Shown: piece after piece, positions 59,025 to 64,000 of the stretch | Numbering within the stretch: position 1 is the first letter of the stretch | Layout: each line of letters begins with the position of its first letter | Source: Megalonaias nervosa | Lineage: Eukaryota > Mollusca > Bivalvia > Unionida > Unionidae | Length of the DNA: 64,000 bases | Assembly: GCA_016617855.1 (NCBI GenBank) | Contig: JAECUM010003679.1 | Location: 62,001 to 126,000 of the forward strand | Direction of reading: 5' to 3' | The notes under the pieces: generated by a model | Seen by the model: only the letters and a program-made list of their open reading frames with translations | Told to the model about the DNA's origin: nothing | Databases searched by the model: none | Made by a program: the position numbers and the translations under genes

Positions 59025-59234
59025 TCAAAACTGATGTCTTGGTAGCATTTTGAATGCGAGGTCATCAATGCCTCTCCTTAATGGGTTTCTAGGAATAAAA
59101 GCATCCTCTGCAGCTGACCACACTGGGGAACCATCCGAGTCTGGAGTAGCTTCTATAACAATAGTCCTTCTGGGTCTGTGGACAATAATATCCTTGTCCA
59201 GATAATCCAGTATATCAAAGGAATCTCTAGTTGT
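59025..59234 (-). CDS. Unidentified gene, last exon (SIM-like motif)
   Basis: 69 codons plus TGA. It starts TTRDSFDILDYLDKDIIV, then the RTIVIEATPDSDG motif and a WSAAEDAF segment. Phase 0 joins exactly to the upstream exon. Confidence 0.55.
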   Translation of the reverse strand, partial: TTRDSFDILDYLDKDIIVHRPRRTIVIEATPDSDGSPVWSAAEDAFIPRNPLRRGIDDLAFKMLPRHQF

Positions 59235-62200
59235 CTGGAGAAAAATATAAACAAATTATTACTAAACTAAATCACCAATTCTTTGCAAGCAAAACATGTT
59301 TGCAAATTCAGCAAAACAATTTGCAAAATTTCTGTTTATAGCTAAAACAACAACATAGTTATAAAATGTGCACAATGCTAACGGTGGGAAATATTACCAA
59401 CTACAAAAAATTCCACAACCCCCACCCCAAAAATGAGTCATTCCAAATATATCTTCAACAGTTTAAGAGTTCTGCTTTGGAAACAAAAATGTTCCTGTAC
59501 TGCTATGCAGACAGATGGATGTAGTGACAACTAAATCCCAAACCCAAGGGATTTGAAGAAAAAAACAACCCCAAAACAACAAGATGAAGTCATCTACATC
59601 ACCTGTAAAATTCTTTGGATCATTCAAAAGACTAAGTTGTCCCCAAAAGTATGCAATTACATGACAAACCTTTCCAACAAAATGATCCTGGAAATCTTTG
59701 GATGGTTCTTTCATACACAACTGATGTGCATAGTAATCTCCATGGAAATGTGGCATATATTCTCTGTTATTATACTCTGTTACAACTGCCTGAAATGTAA
59801 AGCATAGTGATCTCCATGGAAACGTGGCATCTGTTCTCTGACTATACTCTGTTACAACTGCCTGAAATGTAAAGCACAGTAATCTCCATGGAAAGCATAG
59901 TGATCTCCATGGAAATATGGCATGTATTCTCTCTTTACAACTACCTGAAATGTTAAGCTCATTGATCTTCACTGAAATGTGGCATGTATTCTCTGTTACT
60001 ATACTCTGTTACAACTGCCTGAAATGTAAAGCATAGTGATCTCCATGGAAACATGGCATCTATTCTCCGACTATACTCTGTTACAACTGCCTGAAATGTA
60101 AAGCATTGTAATCTCCATGAAAAGCATAGTAATCTCCATGGAAATGTGGCATGTAGTCTCTCTCAGTACAACTACATGAGCTTCTCGTGGGTCAGTGGTT
60201 CTTCCCGGGGTTTTCCAGGGTTCTTCCTCCACCAATTATACTGGCCGCCATGTATAGCCTATCTTGTGCTGAAAAATGGCGTTAAACCCTACAACAACAA
60301 CAACAACAACAACTACATGAAATGTTAGGCATAGTAATCTCCATGGAAAGCACAGTAACCTCCATGGAAACTTTGTAACTTCAGTATAATAAAAATGTAT
60401 TCATTTACTTGAATATATTACCCATAGAAATTAATACCAAGACAGGCATCAGTTTTGTTTGTACAGAAACAAACTACTCAATTTGCCCCTAAAATTACTT
60501 CTTTTATCTTTGATTTTTGTAGAACATCTAGAATTGGACTTTTTGAAAATAGTCACGACTTAAAATAATAGGAAATCTACTGCAGCACTTAAAACAACGG
60601 TTTAATCATTTCATGATGTTGTAACAATGAAACTTATCAATCAAACTGATCAATTTTCATGGATTAAATAATAAGGTATATTTTTTTTTTTCCGTACATG
60701 AAGCATTTCATCTTGGAATTCTAAATGTAAATCAAGTTCTGCATTAAAAAAAAGGATCAGATTTTTGTTTGATGGTACTGGATATAAATGTAACATGTTT
60801 ATTTTCACCTAATTCCAAGTATCTGCCCTCGGACCCCAATCAGCCTTTGACCTTCTATCTTAGCTGATATGCTTAGACTGGCCAATATTATGTTAGAATA
60901 AAAGCAAAAATGTACTTATGTTTACAGATCATAAATTATCTCAGGCTGACCTGTACATGTACATGTTGCATTTATATCCAGTTCCAGCATTGATTTTTTC
61001 ACACAATATCAGATACTGCATCTTAGTTATGGATATACAAACAGATAAGCTGAAAGTTCAGATTGTGAGGTCAATATTTAAATTACCTTTTTGATCATTT
61101 TAATCCAATTCCAGCATTTCCCTGGTAATTAAAACAAAGCAAGCTGTGGGATAAAATACAATAACATATCATGAAAGGTACCTTGACTTTTGGTGCTATT
61201 TCCACCTATTTCCTCATCATTTCCTGTAAATTTGGATTGTATTTAATAAATGTAGATAAAAGGAACAAGAATTTTATTCAAAATCAGTGTGGTTGCCTTT
61301 TATTCCAAAGACTTATAAAAATGGTACTAGCTGCTTCACTTGGCACTGAGCATTATGAGGTCATTGTTAGGACTGGTCAGCCTGGTGTCAGGATAATGTG
61401 ATCAGGTGGGACAGGATGCTTCATGTCTGCAGTATGATGCCCCAGTGCTAGACATCACAATAAAAAAACACTGCAGACATCCAGACATGGTAGTGATGTG
61501 ACTTAAATTGTTAAAGCTACATTAAAAATCTAAATCACACACACACACACACCCCTCTAAAATGCCAAATAATTACTACCATATGTATTCACTTATAAGA
61601 CTAGTTCAACTGCAAATTGCACAGACCCAGATCTGCCATAGCATAATGCACCAGCAGATACGTGTCTGTGCAGTTTGTTAAGACCAATCAGTAGAACAAG
61701 AGCACAGACCCTGACCTGCAGCACATTATGCAATGGCAGATTAGGATCTTTATTGTTTGCAGTTTGACTTGACTTATAAGCAAATATATATGGAAACTTC
61801 TAAGACATTAAGTATTTTAATTATAGAATGATCAAAGCCTATTCTATACCAACCTGTTGTCTCTCTTCAGCATTAATGTTATGACTAGGGTATAGCAAGG
61901 CTGTCGGTCTTTTCACCTGATATACAGTAGGATTAATCCTCTCACCTGAGCTACAAACATTTAACCCAATCTGGTTAACTATGCATGCAGGATACAATAA
62001 ATTTTTCTGTTGACAGACTTCAAGCTTCTCTCTACAGGATGAAAGTGTCTGTCTCCTTGCAAAGGCCAGTTCATTTCTACGTAGCAAATCCTTTGCATCA
62101 GAATCCATTGACATTTGATACTCCTCAGTTTCCATCAGCTCTTCTTGAGAACTAGTTTCTGCCATCTTTTTCTCATTTAGCCTCAAGAGAACCTGAGCTT

Positions 62201-62674
62201 CACTATATGGGACATCATCAAGATTTATTCCTGGACTCTTATGGCATATTTCCTTTCTTCCACATTCCCTCTTCTTATTATCTGATGGGGGTTCTCCATA
62301 CATTCTCATCTTTCCATCAACTTTATTCATTAATCTTTGTGTAGGATATCCTTCATTGTGATTGTTTTGATGATCAGAGCAGACATTCTTCTTTAGTTGT
62401 TCCTGCATCTGATGATCCCCTTTCTTCAAATTACTCAAATCTGACTGTGTCAGAGTCTTCAATTGTTCATGTTGATTGACACATGTTTTGAAATTTGACA
62501 GATGTGGGTGAGATAGGACTTTCTTTGCATTTGATTGAGTTTCACATTTTTTATGTGCAGAACTGTTTTGCGTATTTGTTTGAGATTCTGATGTATCCAT
62601 CAATGTCTCCTGGGAATTCGAAGAATTTCTACACACAGTACTAGATGGTTTATTTCCTTTTTTAAGAGTTGCTG
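59025..62674 (-). CDS. Unidentified gene, C-terminal two exons (342 codons visible)
   Basis: I do not recognise this protein. Exon 62674-61854 (821 nt, acceptor TTGTTACAG, donor GTTGGT) and exon 59234-59025 (210 nt, acceptor CTCCAG, stop TGA) join in phase 0 to an uninterrupted C-terminal region. The first part is polar, rich in S, N, Q, K and H, with a charged helical stretch (VPYSEAQVLLRLNEKKM, and DAKDLLRRNELAFARRQ). The last exon has VHRPRRTIVIEATPDSDGSP, whose hydrophobic IVIE core next to Asp/Ser resembles a SUMO-interaction motif, and ends RRGIDDLAFKMLPRHQF. The length, the matched exon phases and the lack of stops argue for a real gene; upstream exons are outside or unrecognised. The composition suggests a nuclear, largely disordered protein, which is inference. 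Confidence 0.6.
59740..60380. repeat. ~80-bp tandem array interrupted by a SINE
   Basis: Unit: GTAATCTCCATGGAAATGTG, GCATGTATTCTCTGTTA, CTATACTCTGTTACAACTGC, CTGAAATGTAAAGCATA; about eight units. 60180-60308 is foreign to the array. Confidence 0.9.
60180..60308 (+). mobile_element. 5'-truncated SINE family 1 inside the array, 12-bp TSD
   Basis: Begins mid-body at GCTTCTCGTGGGTCAGTGG and ends in the (CAA)n tail. ACAACTACATGA at 60168-60179 and 60309-60320 is one array word duplicated. The body is nearly identical to the same part of 5843-6099, so it is a recent insertion. Confidence 0.93.
61307..61551 (+). mobile_element. SINE family 2, 5'-truncated
   Basis: Starts CCAAAGACTTATAAAAATGG and ends in (CA)n at 61536-61551. 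No TSD recognised. Confidence 0.85.
61577..61794. mobile_element. 218-bp MITE related to the 31536-32842 element
   Basis: TACCATATGTATTCACTTAT (left) and TCCATATATATTTGCTTATA (right, inverted) are followed by AAG-x-x-x-AGTT/AAGTCAA-ACTGCAAA on both sides. The right half (CACAGACCCTGACCTGC, ACATTATGC, GGATCTTTATTGTTTGC) matches 32745-32820. Confidence 0.75.
61854..62674 (-). CDS. Unidentified gene, large penultimate exon
   Basis: Open for 273 codons on the minus strand. The upstream pyrimidine-rich CTTGTTCACCTTGTTACAG marks an acceptor; a second CAG three bases on gives a possible NAGNAG variant. It ends CGACAACAG before GTTGGT. An ATG just upstream of the acceptor (62696) keeps the frame, so a single-exon start cannot be fully excluded. 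Confidence 0.6.
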
Positions 62675-63489
62675 CTGTAACAAGGTGAACAAGCATTAAT
62701 TAATATAGTGAAACCTGTGAGAAATGAACTTGGATTAGCCAATATCTAAAATAAACATGTATTAAAGCTGCATTCCCTTACAGTTTTTTTAAAACTTGTA
62801 ACTATACAGAGTGACTGACTTACTACCATCAAAATCCAAAAAGAGTTTGGATTATTTATGTTTTGGGGAACCCAGGTGTTGTCGATTAAAAATAGACCCT
62901 TTTTGCCAGTTTGACTTCATGTGCATGACAAACAACGCATTGGTAAACATACTAGCTGCTTTACATTTTATCTTGTCTGCTTAAAATGATGCTAGTCCAA
63001 TTCTGGACTCCACTTTTTTCTTGAATTTGGGTTGTATTTTTGCAAAAAACATTTTCATTATTCCTGATTGGGAGACCCACAAAATTATGTTTCAATAGCA
63101 GCAATTACTTATCCTGCCACTATTGCATAGCTGGCCTATTTTTGTGCTGAGTGAAGAAAAGTCAGAATGACCATTTGCACACCACTCTGTTTGTTGCATG
63201 GTCATGCACAGAAGGTTGATATTACCTGTCATCTATTTCACGAATGCCATACTGTGAAGACATCTGCCAAAACTAGCACCAGAGAAATTATGCCTGTAGC
63301 AACTTCCGGCAAATAAGCAGTCTTCTTCTGCGGATTTTAATTTGTCTTGGCATTACAACTGTCTGTTGCGTGTTATAAGAAACCATATCATAGCCTTTTC
63401 CCCTTTATAATTTAGTTCTTTAAAGGGTTTCCTTGGCTACCTCATATTCCATTTTTTAGGTGGACACACGTTTCTCACATATATAAAAA
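62675..63489. other. Upstream of the unidentified gene's visible exon
   Basis: Presumed intron. No further exon with splice sites was identified. Confidence 0.4.
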
Positions 63490-64000
63490 CATTCTGGTAT
63501 GGGGAAGTCCCTGTGTTCTAAGGAAAATAACAATCAGTCTCCCTCCTTCTCCACAATCTTCCTGGCCACCAAGAAACGCAGGAAATTTTTAATCATAATC
63601 AGTCTCTCTCTGCTCAACCAGTTTCTCTTGGAGGAATCCTTCAAGATGAGGACAACCTCCTCAATCTGGAACACTCTTTGTCCATTTGATTGGGCCATCT
63701 CCATCAACCTTCAGGATGCTCACTTGCACATCCTAATTTTTTCCTCCACACCGTTAATATCTCAGTTTTTATCTTGACCAGAAAGTTTTTCAATTCCAGG
63801 TTCTACTGTTCAGAATCTCTTCCACATCCAGAGCCTCCATGTGGATCATAGGAGGGGTAATGGCCTACCTCTGAAGACTGGGAACATGGATTCTCCAGTA
63901 TTTTGACGACTGGCTGATTCACAATGTCCAAGTTTAGTCCCTTCATCAGGATCTGTTCCACTCTTGGTCCACCATAACTCAATTATGTCTCTTACCCAAC
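63490..64000 (+). pseudogene. DIRS-type reverse transcriptase fragment, cut by the window edge
   Basis: The plus strand reads LNQFLLEESFKMRTTSSIWN then DWAISINLQDAHLHI (palm motif with the first Asp), and in another frame QYFDDWLIH with the catalytic YFDD at 63899-63910. One or more frameshifts near 63770-63830 break it. The DW-L after DD and the L-N-x-F-x-x-x-x-x-F-K-M block are typical of DIRS elements rather than LINEs. Confidence 0.7.

Larger units (their letters stand above)
59235..61853. other. Intron of the unidentified gene
   Basis: It holds an ~80-bp tandem array with a nested SINE (59740-60380), a SINE 2 fragment (61307-61551) and a MITE (61577-61794). 60400-61300 shows nothing recognised. 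Confidence 0.55.

Noticed and set aside
59463..59972. 169-aa minus-strand ORF with repeated FPWRSLCF blocks
   Set aside because: It is the ~80-bp satellite read through in an open frame.
1..64000. CRISPR array, operons or bacterial genes
   Set aside because: Tandem arrays here are degenerate satellites without spacer structure, and all real genes are spliced.

Overview
The window is nuclear DNA from an animal. It is AT-rich, CpG-poor outside one short island, and has spliced genes with long introns full of transposon relics, tRNA-derived SINEs and (TA)n/(CA)n microsatellites. The repeat types fit a lophotrochozoan, most likely a mollusc: DIRS-type retroelements, many hAT families, two tRNA-SINE families, a dispersed satellite carrying 'CAAGATGGCCACC', and the 'TTTTAGCTCACCTG' repeat end. 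The phylum is an inference; no species marker was seen.

Three host genes are supported. (1) CNOT4, minus strand: the 5' end and first five coding exons (1-99 aa; C4C4 RING plus the following basic helix) lie at 575-18560, and the gene runs off the left edge. (2) SCNM1, plus strand: a complete six-coding-exon gene at 30009-45464 encoding about 411 aa, with a poly(A) signal at 45656. CNOT4 and SCNM1 appear to be head to head. A CpG-dense segment at 24849-25007 carries a splice donor pointing outwards on each strand, so it looks like a shared divergent promoter with two non-coding first exons. (3) The C-terminal part of an unidentified minus-strand gene (exons 61854-62674 and 59025-59234, with a possible alternative last exon at 58768-58923). 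It converges on SCNM1 across about 13 kb of gene-poor DNA.

Layout. 1-25 kb holds CNOT4 introns with an internally deleted hAT (3218-5179), a full-length 4.4 kb hAT (10932-15337), other transposase debris (15640-16460), a hAT MITE (19129-19288), and a nested stack near 19.6-21.2 kb in which an old hAT carries an 811 bp piggyBac derivative and a 114 bp palindromic MITE. 23.2-25.7 kb holds four copies of a foldback repeat that flank the shared promoter. 25-45.5 kb is SCNM1, with a hAT relic inside a (TA)n tract, LINE endonuclease debris inside a TIR element, SINEs, MITEs and several satellites. 45.7-58.7 kb holds a decayed DIRS-like retroelement (about 48.6-51.1 kb) and satellite arrays. 58.7-62.7 kb is the unidentified gene. 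63.49-64 kb is a second DIRS-type reverse transcriptase fragment cut by the window edge.

Functionally, CNOT4 (RING E3 of the CCR4-NOT mRNA decay system) and SCNM1 (zinc-finger factor of the minor spliceosome) are both housekeeping RNA-metabolism genes. That suits a shared CpG-rich promoter.
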